From positions 1-32,963 of IMG/VR virus record IMGVR_UViG_3300025168_000334: a stretch of 32,963 nucleotides of DNA; one strand, given 5' to 3'. Source of the stretch: a virus. Within the stretch, counting starts at the first letter, position 1; each line of letters begins with the position of its first letter. A model generated the notes under the pieces. That model saw only the letters and a list, made by a program, of their open reading frames with translations. It did not search any database and was not told the DNA's origin. A program made the position numbers and the translations under genes. This document shows, one piece after another, positions 1 to 8,823 of the stretch.

Positions 1-193
1 TATTATCACTCATATTATACTCAATGTCACTATATAGAGTTTCTATTGATTCTTTTAAAATCATTACTGGTTTATCATGATTTATTTCAAATGTATATGT
101 ATACTGAGAAGCATTAGATGTATCTATGTAACCATTATGGTGATCTCCATTTCTATCTAATATTTTAGTTTTTAATTCAATTAATTTTTGCAT
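1..193 (-). CDS. Unknown phage protein, C-terminus cut off by window edge
   Basis: An open frame of 64 codons runs from an ATG at 191-193 off the left edge with no stop. The visible protein begins MQKLIELKTKILDRNGDHHN and is polar, mixed alpha/beta in character, without a membrane segment. It begins just downstream of the hairpin terminator that ends the MoxR gene, so it needs its own start signal. The leader is A/T-only with no Shine-Dalgarno sequence, as for its neighbours. I do not recognise the family. Confidence 0.6.
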   Translation of the reverse strand, partial: MQKLIELKTKILDRNGDHHNGYIDTSNASQYTYTFEINHDKPVMILKESIETLYSDIEYNMSDN

Positions 194-208
194 ATTTTAA
201 AAAATAAA

Positions 209-230
209 AAAGGGATCCTAAGACCCCTTT
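209..230 (-). terminator. Intrinsic terminator after the MoxR gene
   Basis: On the minus strand AAAGGGGTC pairs with GATCCCTTT around a TTAG loop, followed by TTTATTTTT. It lies about 50 nt beyond the stop of the ATPase gene at 283 and closes the replication/VWA transcription unit. Confidence 0.8.
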
Positions 231-282
231 AACTTGTGAATAAATTTATTTAATTTTTCTTTATTTGGAAACTGTTGAAGTT

Positions 283-1458
283 TTATTTAACCGCCATCTT
301 AACCACATCCTTGTGCATAAGAAGTTTAGCAAACTTAATTTTGTTTCCATTAACTATTTCCTTAATGATATAATATTTAAGATCATCAGTGAAAGACTCA
401 CAATCCGTAGAAAGATGAATTAATCTATCAATTAATTCTCTCTTAACTCCGTTTGTTTCTGCATAATGTAAGGCGTAGTTGACAGTTCTTGTAGCAATAA
501 TGCTACTGATATCTGCTCTAAATTCTGTTCCACCTTCCATAGTAGCTGCTTTTAATTGTCCTGTAATATAGTCCTGATTTGTATTAAATAGAACATCTTT
601 GGGAGAAACAATCTTATCTAGTCTATTATTAATAAACATAGTAAACATACTTGAGAATTCAGATCCAACTGATCCTTCACCAATCATTTGAATTAAAGGA
701 AGTTCATCTTCAAACTTAGGTATAGAGCTGATAGAGTTAAAGAAAGTTGTGACAGATCTTGGATTGATCTTCTGAGTTATAAGCTCAGGATGCATTAGTA
801 AAAAGTTAATACATCTACCATCAATACCTTCTCCTTCTGCCCACTTAGCCCATACATCTACGTCAAATTTTACATCAACAGAAATAAATCTAGTTTTCTG
901 TGCATCATCTAATGAACTAACATTATAATCACCATTATCTGGATTAGTAGTTAGAACAATATGCCAGTTTTTAGGTAATGTCCAAGAGATATATGTCTGT
1001 CTATCAATTAACTCCATACAAGCTTGCATGAATCTATGATCAGCTCTAGTATAATCATCAAGAACTAAGAAACCACCTTCATCTTTACCTTGTATCCATT
1101 CTGGAACTGCGTGAGACATTCTTTTAGCTACAACTTTGTAACCTTTCTTAGTAGCGGTTTCTATTTGAGTTTCTGTAATCCAAGTAGTCTTACCTTCTTT
1201 GTTTTGTATTTGGAATTCTTTTACAGGAAATCCAACAAGATCACCTATCTCTTCTATCTGTGATAGATTAATCTTTACAACATGCATGTCAAGTTCTTGA
1301 CCTAATTGCATTATAGCAGAAGTTTTACCTAGACCTGCGTCACCTTCTATGTTTACAGCTACAGGAATTTTCCCGTTTTCTTGAATTTCTTTATTATTCT
1401 TAGTAATATGTTTTAAGAATGTTTTTAATTCATTTGTGTTCAATTGAGTACCACTCAT
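283..1458 (-). CDS. MoxR-type AAA+ ATPase
   Basis: A 391-residue protein with Walker A GDAGLGKTS at residues 39-47, Walker B FLVLDD at 130-135, and a sensor-1-like TTNPDNGDYN stretch. This is the layout of the MoxR/CbbQ/CobS branch of AAA+ ATPases, which work as chaperones that mature or remodel partner complexes. The VWA-domain gene immediately upstream on the same strand (18 nt gap) is the classic MoxR partner, so the two probably act together. The C-terminal half is helical, as in MoxR lids. The substrate in phage infection is unknown. The family call is firm; the role is inference. Confidence 0.85.
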   Translation of the reverse strand: MSGTQLNTNELKTFLKHITKNNKEIQENGKIPVAVNIEGDAGLGKTSAIMQLGQELDMHVVKINLSQIEEIGDLVGFPVKEFQIQNKEGKTTWITETQIETATKKGYKVVAKRMSHAVPEWIQGKDEGGFLVLDDYTRADHRFMQACMELIDRQTYISWTLPKNWHIVLTTNPDNGDYNVSSLDDAQKTRFISVDVKFDVDVWAKWAEGEGIDGRCINFLLMHPELITQKINPRSVTTFFNSISSIPKFEDELPLIQMIGEGSVGSEFSSMFTMFINNRLDKIVSPKDVLFNTNQDYITGQLKAATMEGGTEFRADISSIIATRTVNYALHYAETNGVKRELIDRLIHLSTDCESFTDDLKYYIIKEIVNGNKIKFAKLLMHKDVVKMAVK

Positions 1459-1476
1459 CTTTTTTCTTTTTTTTAG

Positions 1477-2670
1477 TTATAATTCTAATTTAATTACCTT
1501 TCCTGGTAGTTTATCATTCATGTCTGAGCATTCAGATAGTACCCATAGCACAGGTGCTTGGGGTTTTACACTAGTATAGCATTCTCCATCAGTAAAATAT
1601 ATAAGACTTGTATAAGTTCTTAAGTTTGCATTAAAGTAATCAAGAATAGGATCAAACTCAGTTCCTCCTCTTCCTTCAATATTTAACTCATTGCTTCCAT
1701 TATACTCCTCTATCTTTCTTATGGATGTATCACATTGAGCTAGCGTCATTGCTACTCCTGTTTTATGAATGTGTTTCATTTCACCCATAAATTCCTTTAC
1801 TTCATTATTAGATACAGAACCTGAAGTATCAATTGCTAATAAGACATGCTTCTTCATCTTAATCTTAAGACCGGGATTATCATCAAACTTTCTATTCTCC
1901 TTCCTTCTAAGCTTTTTAGTATACACTTTAGAAGAAGTTCCTGAAAAGCGTCTTACATAGTTCTTCCAATCAAACTTAGGCGGGAGAACTTCATCTACTT
2001 TAATAAGACCTTTGATTTCTCCTGGAGTAGAACCTCTAGACTTAGATTCAGCCATATCAGAAGCTTGAGTAAGAACTCTTTTTATTTGCTTTTCAATAAG
2101 TTTTTTCTCTGTCTCAGATAGATCTTGAAAGTCTTTCCACATATCATGATTCTTAATAGGATCATCTCCTCCATCAAGTTGATCACATAACTTATCAAAC
2201 TCACCACATCCACTTGTACCATTCTCTTCTTTTTCATCCTTAGCTTCTTGAAGCTTTTCATAGTAATACTTACATCCTGCTTTATGATCTAATTCAAGAT
2301 CTGCATAGTTTTCAATAAATATACCATCTTCTGGTAACCAGGTCTTATCAATATACTGATTGATTTCCATGTCCATAGCAATATTTGCTAATCTTTTATC
2401 AGGAAAATAAAAATGAGTAAGGTGATTAAATGCTATATGAAGTAACTCATGCTTTAATATACCTAACTCTTTCTTTTTATCTAGAGATTCCCAGAAATCT
2501 TCATTAATACATAACTGGTAATTAATACCATTCTTACAAACTCCTGCAGTAGGAACTTGTGTCTTTGTCCAAATTTTATTTAACATAATCAGAAAGAAAC
2601 CATAATATGGTTCAGTCATCATTAACTCTTTACTAGCTTTTGCTAGCGAATCAGATTTGTTTTTTATCAT
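1477..2670 (-). CDS. VWA-like domain protein with N-terminal metallopeptidase motif (DUF2201 type)
   Basis: A 397-residue protein. Residues 74-78 read HELLH inside a helix, with AMDMEIN at about 98-104 as a likely further metal-binding segment; this is the arrangement of the DUF2201 N-terminal putative metallopeptidase. A charged linker follows (about 140-215), then a VWA-like domain with a MIDAS motif DTSGS at 281-285. The stop overlaps nothing, and the MoxR ATPase follows 18 nt later. Its own ATG overlaps the stop of the GIY-YIG gene, so the genes are co-translated. In bacteria such pairs form MoxR/VWA remodelling or protease systems. Here both active motifs are intact. Confidence 0.85.
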   Translation of the reverse strand: MIKNKSDSLAKASKELMMTEPYYGFFLIMLNKIWTKTQVPTAGVCKNGINYQLCINEDFWESLDKKKELGILKHELLHIAFNHLTHFYFPDKRLANIAMDMEINQYIDKTWLPEDGIFIENYADLELDHKAGCKYYYEKLQEAKDEKEENGTSGCGEFDKLCDQLDGGDDPIKNHDMWKDFQDLSETEKKLIEKQIKRVLTQASDMAESKSRGSTPGEIKGLIKVDEVLPPKFDWKNYVRRFSGTSSKVYTKKLRRKENRKFDDNPGLKIKMKKHVLLAIDTSGSVSNNEVKEFMGEMKHIHKTGVAMTLAQCDTSIRKIEEYNGSNELNIEGRGGTEFDPILDYFNANLRTYTSLIYFTDGECYTSVKPQAPVLWVLSECSDMNDKLPGKVIKLEL

Positions 2671-3128
2671 ATTTTTCCTCTATAAAATTTACCTAATATA
2701 TTTCCATTTAAATACTGATCATGTACTAATACATCACATAAAAATTGTTGCCTCACTTCCATGTATGATAGTTGTATTTTTGAATGACATATACAAAGGA
2801 TTACTCTTTTGATTGGATAACCATCTTTTTTAGCTTTCTTGAGAATTTCACTACTACTAAAATAATTTTGATAAGTATATTTTTTAACTCTTTTATATGT
2901 CTTCATTCTTTTATCAGTAGGCAAACTCTTCTTGCCTAACTTAGTTTTAACATTACTATAAAAGTTTTTCTTACCAATATATTTAACATGCTTACCATCT
3001 AGTACTGTACTCATTTCATATATGAAACCTACAGCACCTTCAGGTATCATGTCTTCAGTAAACTCTTTACCTTCATATATCCATTGTTGTAAAGTATGCT
3101 TAATTTTATTTTTAAGTTGTTGTTTCAT
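2667..3128 (-). CDS. SegE-like GIY-YIG endonuclease domain protein
   Basis: A 153-residue basic protein. It has GFIYEMSTV near residue 34 and KYIGKKNFYS about 15 residues later, matching the degenerate GIY...YIG pair of the SegE-like phage family. It also has the family's YFSSSEILKKAKK segment and the C-terminal SYMEVRQQFLCDVL helix, whose Glu is the expected catalytic acid. SegE relatives are free-standing homing-type endonucleases that cut related phage DNA. The ATG overlaps the end of the primase gene by 17 nt. Assignment rests on remembered motif spacing. Confidence 0.65.
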   Translation of the reverse strand: MKQQLKNKIKHTLQQWIYEGKEFTEDMIPEGAVGFIYEMSTVLDGKHVKYIGKKNFYSNVKTKLGKKSLPTDKRMKTYKRVKKYTYQNYFSSSEILKKAKKDGYPIKRVILCICHSKIQLSYMEVRQQFLCDVLVHDQYLNGNILGKFYRGKI

Positions 3129-4107
3129 TAGATCTAAGTTGTTGTTTTAAAAGCTTAAAAAGTGTATCTCTTGTCTTTTCAATACCATATTTCTTAACAG
3201 AATCTGATATATCTTTTTCAAGATCTAAGATAACATATTTAAAATTAAATTTATCTTGATACTTTTTCATAGACTTTATTCCTGCATCATCATTATCAAA
3301 TACAACACATACATCATTATACTTTTCAGTAATTTTGTTTAGTGCAGTTTCAGGTATTAATGTATTCTCACTATCTGGTGCAATACATTCTCCATTAGTA
3401 ATTTTAAGTTTATTAAATGCAAGAAGATCTTTAAGAGATGAACATATAATAAGAAACTCTTTATCATATTTTAATTGTTCAGAACCTTGTATATAGTTTC
3501 TAACTTTTATAAACTTTTTCTTTTTTACTTTAGGTTGATATACTTTATACAATGTTCCATCATTTTTGAAGTACCCATAGATATTTCTACCTTCAATCTT
3601 AATCATTTGCTTTTTATCATCTTCTTCTTTACTCATAATATAATAAGATAAAGGAGAAATATTATAAGCTTCAAGCAATTTAGAATTTATTTTATACATA
3701 TTCCAGTAGTTCTGATCAAAGTTAGTCCAATGTCTAATTTCATAATCAGTTACTTGGTACTTGTTATGTATCTTAAATTCTTTTATTGGTATATGATTAT
3801 GATTTAGTTTGTATTCATTATAATCTTGTATAATTTTTAATTTTGCTTTCCAATATGGAAGGTTATATAAATTCATTACTAGTCTGGGGCCACTACCACC
3901 TATACCAGTTGAATGATCTTTAAAATTATAATTATCTTCTTTTCCTAAAAATATAAACATTGATGGTGTTTTTTCTTTAGGATTGAATACAGACCTTATT
4001 TGAATAGTTTGACCTATAAGTTTTTCTTCTAGATTTAAATAGTATTCAAATATCCATTCTCTTGGGACCTCATCTATACGTGAAATTAAATTTTTAGTTG
4101 AAATCAT
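3112..4107 (-). CDS. DnaG-type primase with TOPRIM domain
   Basis: A 331-residue protein. The N-terminal 100 residues look like a primase CHC2-type fold (NPKEKTPSM, then YNFKDHSTGIGG) but lack the zinc cysteines. A TOPRIM domain spans about 217-300, with FDNDDAG at 270-276 giving the metal-binding Asp triad. The usual first TOPRIM Glu is replaced: FLIICSSLKDLLAF stands where EG..D is expected, as in many phage primases with a SLKD motif. It should make RNA primers for the DnaB-like helicase encoded upstream. It starts just after the terminator of the SSB-like gene. Confidence 0.75.
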   Translation of the reverse strand: MISTKNLISRIDEVPREWIFEYYLNLEEKLIGQTIQIRSVFNPKEKTPSMFIFLGKEDNYNFKDHSTGIGGSGPRLVMNLYNLPYWKAKLKIIQDYNEYKLNHNHIPIKEFKIHNKYQVTDYEIRHWTNFDQNYWNMYKINSKLLEAYNISPLSYYIMSKEEDDKKQMIKIEGRNIYGYFKNDGTLYKVYQPKVKKKKFIKVRNYIQGSEQLKYDKEFLIICSSLKDLLAFNKLKITNGECIAPDSENTLIPETALNKITEKYNDVCVVFDNDDAGIKSMKKYQDKFNFKYVILDLEKDISDSVKKYGIEKTRDTLFKLLKQQLRSNETTT

Positions 4108-4125
4108 AAACTAAATTTAATAAAA

Positions 4126-4151
4126 AAAGGAGCCATCCCCATGACTCCTTT
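4126..4151 (-). terminator. Intrinsic terminator after the SSB-like gene
   Basis: On the minus strand AAAGGAG and CTCCTTT form the base of a stem (inner ATG/CAT pairs, CCCC/GGGG apex), followed by a run of T. It separates the SSB-like gene from the primase, so the primase is read through or needs its own promoter in 4108-4126. Confidence 0.8.
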
Positions 4152-4167
4152 CTAAATTAAGTATTAA

Positions 4168-4875
4168 TTAATCTAAACTAAAGTCATTAGATGTATTACT
4201 TGGAACTGATATATCATCATCTCCAAAAGATTCTACATTTTTAACTATTAGTTTTATTAAATGTTGAGGATTTTCTTTATCATATTTCACAATTAGATTA
4301 GAGTCTGTAATAGTTGTATGAAAGTTTCCTCTATCTGCTTTTACTAAAAATAAATTATAGTTAATATAACCATTTTTATTTTCCCATTCTCTTCCACCAA
4401 TACAAAAATCTAAGTATACTTTTTCCTCTTTTTGTAATACTTTATTAAACGCTTCAGTAAATTCTTCAATAGTTTCATGTTTACCATCTGAATCACTAAA
4501 CCATTTCATAAATGTTTGAGAATCATTTGCAGCATCTAAAGTTTTAGATAAAGTTTTAAGATATATTAATATAGATCTATCTCTTTCTACTTTTATACCA
4601 CTTTTTGTTTCTCCATCAGCAAAAGCATATCTACTAACTTTTACTTTTCCAACTTGACCATCATATCTTTTACTATTTGGATCTTCAGAATCAATCATAA
4701 AACCTTCAAAATCTTTTAAAGGTTCTGTTTCTACATGTAATATTAAATGATATGCATCATCAATAAATTTAAATTGTTCTAGTTCTAGACTATTAATTTT
4801 TAATGTATGATTTCCTGGTGCAATTGTTTTTTTGACCGATGCACCTCCTTGTAGGTCTTTTGTACTTAACGCCAT
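4168..4875 (-). CDS. Probable single-stranded DNA-binding protein
   Basis: A 235-residue protein with beta-rich segments (HTLKINSLEL, HLILHVETE, GKVKVSRYAF), a middle helical region, and a strongly acidic C-terminal tail ending DDDISVPSNTSNDFSLD. An acidic tail ending in a hydrophobic/acidic tip is typical of phage and bacterial SSBs, which use it to dock replication partners. It sits between the RecA-like ATPase and the primase and has its own terminator, suggesting high expression. There is no diagnostic short motif, so the call rests on context and the tail. Confidence 0.6.
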   Translation of the reverse strand: MALSTKDLQGGASVKKTIAPGNHTLKINSLELEQFKFIDDAYHLILHVETEPLKDFEGFMIDSEDPNSKRYDGQVGKVKVSRYAFADGETKSGIKVERDRSILIYLKTLSKTLDAANDSQTFMKWFSDSDGKHETIEEFTEAFNKVLQKEEKVYLDFCIGGREWENKNGYINYNLFLVKADRGNFHTTITDSNLIVKYDKENPQHLIKLIVKNVESFGDDDISVPSNTSNDFSLD

Positions 4876-4901
4876 ATTACTTTTGTTTTTTTTGTTATTA
4901 A

Positions 4902-5627
4902 TTAATCAATATATACTTTTTCCCAGTGAGTTTTTATCTCACCCTTTTTGTCCATCTCAGATATAACTACTTCTTTATTTCTTAAATGATCAGGTCTTGC
5001 ACCGCAAGTAACCCCATCATTATTATTAAAGTTAATTATTGTCTGATTATCTTTTCTATACATGTAACCAATAGCATCTGCATTAGCACATATAAGTGAT
5101 TTTATTTTACCTGTTAAATCAATATTAGCTGACATAACCATTTCTCCTTTATCATCTACAACTTTATCTTTTATATGTCCTGAAAGTATGATATGCGGAG
5201 CTAATGTATCTATAAAATCTAGCACTTGAAAAAATGCTTGTCTCATATATAAATATCCAGCACCATTAGGTAATGTAATAACATTGTCACCTTGAAATCC
5301 TTTACCCATAGGAGTTTGTCTATAAAGTTTTACAGCAAGAGGCATAACCATAGATTCTAATGCTGTTACTGTATCTATAGTTACATATTTATAGGGTTTA
5401 CCTTGTTCTTTAATTGCTTTACCTGTATCTAATAATTCTTGCAAACTATTTATTTTAACTTTTAAAGCTTCAACATATTCAGAACCCTGTTCTAAATCTA
5501 GAATAAGATTATCTTCTAATCCTGCAAATGCTGTTGTTTTACCTGTCTTAGGTTTACTATAAATTATTAATCTTTTAGGATTAATTCTTTGTTTCTTTAC
5601 TTTTTTTGTTGGAAGTACTATACTCAT
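4902..5627 (-). CDS. RecA-like (Sak4-type) AAA ATPase
   Basis: A 241-residue protein with Walker A SKPKTGKTT at residues 24-32, LILDLEQGSE just after it, and a Walker B strand YVTIDTVTALE near residue 80. The C-terminal part carries LSGHIKDKV and SANIDLTGKIKSL, the pattern of the phage Sak4/AAA_24 single-strand annealing ATPases, which work with SSB in recombination-dependent replication. The SSB-like gene follows 26 nt downstream. The ATG overlaps the previous gene by 4 nt. Confidence 0.8.
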   Translation of the reverse strand: MSIVLPTKKVKKQRINPKRLIIYSKPKTGKTTAFAGLEDNLILDLEQGSEYVEALKVKINSLQELLDTGKAIKEQGKPYKYVTIDTVTALESMVMPLAVKLYRQTPMGKGFQGDNVITLPNGAGYLYMRQAFFQVLDFIDTLAPHIILSGHIKDKVVDDKGEMVMSANIDLTGKIKSLICANADAIGYMYRKDNQTIINFNNNDGVTCGARPDHLRNKEVVISEMDKKGEIKTHWEKVYID

Positions 5628-6166
5628 AAATTTTTAATTAAATTATTTAACCACTTTTTGTTACTAATAGGTTTTTTCCAAAGTATTGAAGCAAAGTCTC
5701 TTATAGTCATTTGATTGATAGGATTATCAGAATCAGGATCTATAAATTCACTTTCAAAGTTTGGAAATTCTTGTATTAATTCTTCTTCTTTTTTATCTTG
5801 CTCTATTATTTTATTTTGATCAACTAACTCAGAAACAGGAATAAGATATCTTACATGTCCCCTATCATTAGGTTCTGTGTGTTCATATTCTTCCTTATAG
5901 TGTGGATTATGTCTCCACTTATACAATATTCTTTCTTTTGTCTCAGGTTCACATTCTTTACTACAAAATTCTGTATAAATATCTTGTGCTTTTTCTATCT
6001 CACTAGGAAAAAATGATATGTGTACTTCATCAGTTCCATAAGGTTTATAAGCACACTTAGGTATAAACATAGGATCATGTATACCAAGTTCTTTAAACTT
6101 ATTTTTATGATGATCTTGAACCTTTGCGGTTGCTTCTCTTCTGTTAAACGGTTTTTTCTTTAGCAT
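5624..6166 (-). CDS. Unknown protein in the replication operon
   Basis: About 180 residues, starting MLKKKPFNRRE; an in-frame ATG at 6187 would add seven residues but deepens the overlap with the upstream small gene, so I prefer 6166. It is charged and soluble. A conserved-looking segment DPMFIPKCAYKPYGTDEV precedes an acidic C-terminal half (EEELIQEFPNFESEF). Two Cys around CSKECEPE could bind metal with Cys or His elsewhere, but no clear finger is seen. Position between the DnaB helicase and RecA-like ATPase suggests a replication accessory role, which is inference. Confidence 0.6.
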   Translation of the reverse strand: MLKKKPFNRREATAKVQDHHKNKFKELGIHDPMFIPKCAYKPYGTDEVHISFFPSEIEKAQDIYTEFCSKECEPETKERILYKWRHNPHYKEEYEHTEPNDRGHVRYLIPVSELVDQNKIIEQDKKEEELIQEFPNFESEFIDPDSDNPINQMTIRDFASILWKKPISNKKWLNNLIKNL

Positions 6167-6323
6167 TATTATCTTTTTTATTACCAAAAAATTCTTCTCT
6201 CATTTCAGAAATAACTTTATTAAATACTACTTTTTCTGAGTCCATAAGAGCTGTATACCATTTAGAAAAGTCTTCTAACTTTAAATCCATATACTCTTTT
6301 TTGATATCTGTTTTACTTTTCAT
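6144..6323 (-). CDS. Small helical unknown protein (59 aa)
   Basis: ATG at 6321-6323, TAA at 6144-6146. The protein begins MKSKTDIKKEYMDLKLEDFS and is highly charged and probably all-helical. It starts 2 nt after the helicase stop and overlaps the next gene, as expected of a translated member of this tightly packed operon. No family is recognised. Confidence 0.6.
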   Translation of the reverse strand: MKSKTDIKKEYMDLKLEDFSKWYTALMDSEKVVFNKVISEMREEFFGNKKDNNAKEKTV

Positions 6324-6325
6324 AA

Positions 6326-7309
6326 TTATTTAGTTAAAGGTGTAAGCATTTCTTTAATAGTCATTTTTTCAAACTCAGCTCTAAAGAAACTTAATCTATT
6401 ATCACCATTTCTACATTTAAGAAAATGCATAACAAGAACTCTGTCACTATCTATAACATACTTCTCTGGTCCATAATATCTTATCTTTTGTTTAGCTGGT
6501 CTATTAATGCCTATTAAAGTATCCGCATGTTGTAATAAAGCATCCGCTCCAAATAAATCAGATTCTAATATATAATTTCCATACTTACCTTCTTCACTTC
6601 TTTCTGGTTTATCAATATTTCTATTCAATTGACTTAGTACAATAAAAGAAATAGGATATAATCTTTTAAGATAAGTTAAAGCTTCACCAAGTTTATTTAG
6701 TTGTTCAAGCTTATCTCTTTCTGATTTATCTTTTCTAAATAATAAAGAATGATCAACAGTAATTAAAGTTTTAGTATATATATCTTCACCATCTCTTATA
6801 ACTTTATGATGTGTCATATAATCATGAATTATTTTTTTAAACTCTGCTACTGTACATGGAGTTTCTACAATATCAATAGGATGTTTTACTTTCTTTTTAG
6901 CATAATCATAACACTTTTGTAATTCATCTTGTGATAAGTCTCCATCAGCACTACATAAATGTTTATATGTTTGTCTAAGCACACTAGAATATTCTCTAAT
7001 TGCACTTGTTCTAGCTAACATTTCAAACTGAAACTGTAAAACTCTAAAGTTTTCACCTGCATTTAATATAAAAGATTCTCTAACTATTTGGTCTACTATT
7101 AATGTTTTACCTGAACCAGGTCTTCCACCAATAACCGTAAGAGTGTTCCATTCAATACCATCCGTTGTTGCATCATTAAATTTATGCCACGGAGTTTTGA
7201 GACTCTTTATATTTCCATCCATTCTGCCTTTCATATAATGAAGGGCATCTATAAAGCCAGTCTTTTGACTGCTCCATTTCTTTGAAGCTGCTACGGATAA
7301 AGTGCTCAT
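6326..7309 (-). CDS. DnaB-like replicative helicase (SF4)
   Basis: A 327-residue protein that is essentially the RecA-like C-terminal domain of DnaB; the primase-interacting N-terminal domain is absent. Walker A is GGRPGSGKT at 61-69. FQFEM forms motif H1a, TLITVDHSLL the Walker B strand (H2), and FIVLSQLNR H3. GADALLQHADTLIG and the HFLKCRNG segment (H4/arginine finger region) follow. It should unwind the fork 5' to 3' together with the primase downstream. A possible loader gene and the uracil-DNA glycosylase lie directly upstream. Confidence 0.9.
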   Translation of the reverse strand: MSTLSVAASKKWSSQKTGFIDALHYMKGRMDGNIKSLKTPWHKFNDATTDGIEWNTLTVIGGRPGSGKTLIVDQIVRESFILNAGENFRVLQFQFEMLARTSAIREYSSVLRQTYKHLCSADGDLSQDELQKCYDYAKKKVKHPIDIVETPCTVAEFKKIIHDYMTHHKVIRDGEDIYTKTLITVDHSLLFRKDKSERDKLEQLNKLGEALTYLKRLYPISFIVLSQLNRNIDKPERSEEGKYGNYILESDLFGADALLQHADTLIGINRPAKQKIRYYGPEKYVIDSDRVLVMHFLKCRNGDNRLSFFRAEFEKMTIKEMLTPLTK

Positions 7310-7315
7310 AAATTA

Positions 7316-7507
7316 TTAAGACTGAGGAATAAAATCCTTCTTTGCTTTATTATACAATAGATGTAATAATGTAATTATAATTTCAATTACAAAATATTCA
7401 AAAATATTCATTTTAACTAAAACTAGATTAATTAATGCCCAGGCAGATATACTACCTATAATAGCAAAAATTGCTAATAGTAATTTAGGTTGGTTTAAAA
7501 TTTTCAT
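7316..7507 (-). CDS. Small membrane protein, two TM segments
   Basis: A 63-residue protein with two hydrophobic stretches (LLLAIFAIIGSISAWALINL and YFVIEIIITLLHLLY) separated by VKMNIFE and a basic C-terminus KAKKD. Overlaps the upstream gene by 4 nt and ends 6 nt before the helicase start. Function unknown. An inner-membrane anchor for the replication complex is conceivable but unsupported. Confidence 0.65.
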   Translation of the reverse strand: MKILNQPKLLLAIFAIIGSISAWALINLVLVKMNIFEYFVIEIIITLLHLLYNKAKKDFIPQS

Positions 7508-8091
7508 ACTACTTTTTCTTTAAAGTGATTCTTTTGTTCTTCTACTCCATTTAATATTGCTTCACAATAATCAGCAAGTGGAGAATCATATGACTTATCT
7601 GTCATTTGTTTTCTAATAAAGTATTGAGAAGTTCTCATATACTTATAACTATTCATTTCATATTCTTCTACATATATTTTTGTAGCTTTTAATATAGTTT
7701 CCCATGTGTAATCAAAATTTTTAAAGAACCATCTAAATGCTGCTTCTAAAGTTTTGATATTTGTTCTGGCATATTTACCGCTTGGGAGTTTAAATTTAGG
7801 AAAAATTTCTGAATATTCCTTAATTTTGTCAATACACTCTGGCCCCATTAAACTAATAGATGTCTTCTTTTTCTTTAATTTAAAAAATGATTCTATTTGA
7901 TCAATAACTATTAAAGCTTTATTTGTCAATTTATAATCTTCTTTTACCCATTGATCATTTAATAATCTTTTTAATTCTAAAGATATATTTACAAATCTAT
8001 CTGTCTTTATTTTATGTTTCATACTATAAAGAACATAAAATTGATTTGGTGTTATTTTATATTTTTTAAGTAAACTAAAAATTTCATCCAT
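7504..8091 (-). CDS. Possible helicase loader / replication initiation protein
   Basis: A 195-residue protein. The first 75 residues resemble a winged helix (ITPNQFYVLYSMKHKI, then LNDQWVKEDYKLTNKALIVI). The C-terminal part (about 85-175) is helical, with ARTNIKTLEAAFRWFF and YEMNSYKYMRTSQYFIRK, a pattern reminiscent of DnaD-like or phage replication-protein C-terminal domains. Its location next to the DnaB-like helicase fits a helicase loader. This is structural guesswork from sequence pattern and context, not a family match. Confidence 0.5.
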   Translation of the reverse strand: MDEIFSLLKKYKITPNQFYVLYSMKHKIKTDRFVNISLELKRLLNDQWVKEDYKLTNKALIVIDQIESFFKLKKKKTSISLMGPECIDKIKEYSEIFPKFKLPSGKYARTNIKTLEAAFRWFFKNFDYTWETILKATKIYVEEYEMNSYKYMRTSQYFIRKQMTDKSYDSPLADYCEAILNGVEEQKNHFKEKVV

Positions 8092-8092
8092 A

Positions 8093-8806
8093 TTACCAAG
8101 TTATTTTTTCTCCATACAAATTATGCATAATTTTATTTGTATGATTAAATACATCATTACATTCCCATTTTTGTTGCTTAGTGTATGCAGCACTAGCAGG
8201 ATGTGATACTATTAGTTTATAATTATTGTCTGAAACAGAGTCTCTCCATTCTTCAGCTTTCTTCCCCATGTAAATATACACAATTCCTGAATTATTCCAA
8301 TTTAACCAGTCAAAAAGATATGCTGTAAAAGGTTGCCAAATTTTAAAATGTTGACCTGATTTACTTACAGTAGTAGTAAGAGCTGTGTTTAATAACAATA
8401 CTCCTTGATTTGCCCATCTAGTAAGATCTTGTTCTGAAGATGTAGCATTGCCATCATATACTGTATCATTAATAGCTGTAAGAATATATCTTATACTTGG
8501 TTGTAAGTTAGGTGTATTTTTGCAAGAAAATGCAATACCATCAGCTACATCTACAGTAGGATATGGATCTTGCCCTACTACTATAACTTTTGTTTTATCA
8601 TAAGGACATTCTTCAAAAGCTCTAAACATATTTTTAAAAGTTGGAGTAAATCTTTTACCTTCACTTGATTGTTTAGCTAACTCTTTTATAATATTATCAA
8701 AGTCTTTACTATAGATAAAGTCTTTCAATATACGAGCCCATCCAGAAGGCTTTAAATTATTATACAATTTATTTTTTATATCTTCAATATTGATAGTTGA
8801 TTTCAT
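8093..8806 (-). CDS. ung: Uracil-DNA glycosylase, family 1
   Basis: A 237-residue protein of normal family length. Motif 1 reads VVGQDPYP at 76-83 (water-activating Asp at 80; the family's usual PYH His is Pro). GIAFSC follows at 90-95, QGVLLLNTALTTT gives the Asn-containing uracil pocket strand, and SHPASAAY at 201-208 carries the catalytic His 202 and the DNA-wedge loop, a variant of HPSPLS. It excises uracil from DNA. It is the first gene of the replication run and its ATG lies 17 nt from a divergent gene. Confidence 0.9.
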   Translation of the reverse strand: MKSTINIEDIKNKLYNNLKPSGWARILKDFIYSKDFDNIIKELAKQSSEGKRFTPTFKNMFRAFEECPYDKTKVIVVGQDPYPTVDVADGIAFSCKNTPNLQPSIRYILTAINDTVYDGNATSSEQDLTRWANQGVLLLNTALTTTVSKSGQHFKIWQPFTAYLFDWLNWNNSGIVYIYMGKKAEEWRDSVSDNNYKLIVSHPASAAYTKQQKWECNDVFNHTNKIMHNLYGEKITW

Positions 8807-8819
8807 TTTAGTATATTTG
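8790..8819 (+). promoter_or_regulatory. Bacteroidota-type promoter for the lone plus-strand gene
   Basis: TTG at 8790-8792, 19-nt spacer, TATATTTG at 8812-8819. This fits TTTG-N17-23-TAnnTTTG. It lies across the start of the uracil-DNA glycosylase gene and leaves only 4 nt before the ATG at 8824, so the transcript would be leaderless or nearly so. Confidence 0.6.
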
Positions 8820-8823
8820 TTTT

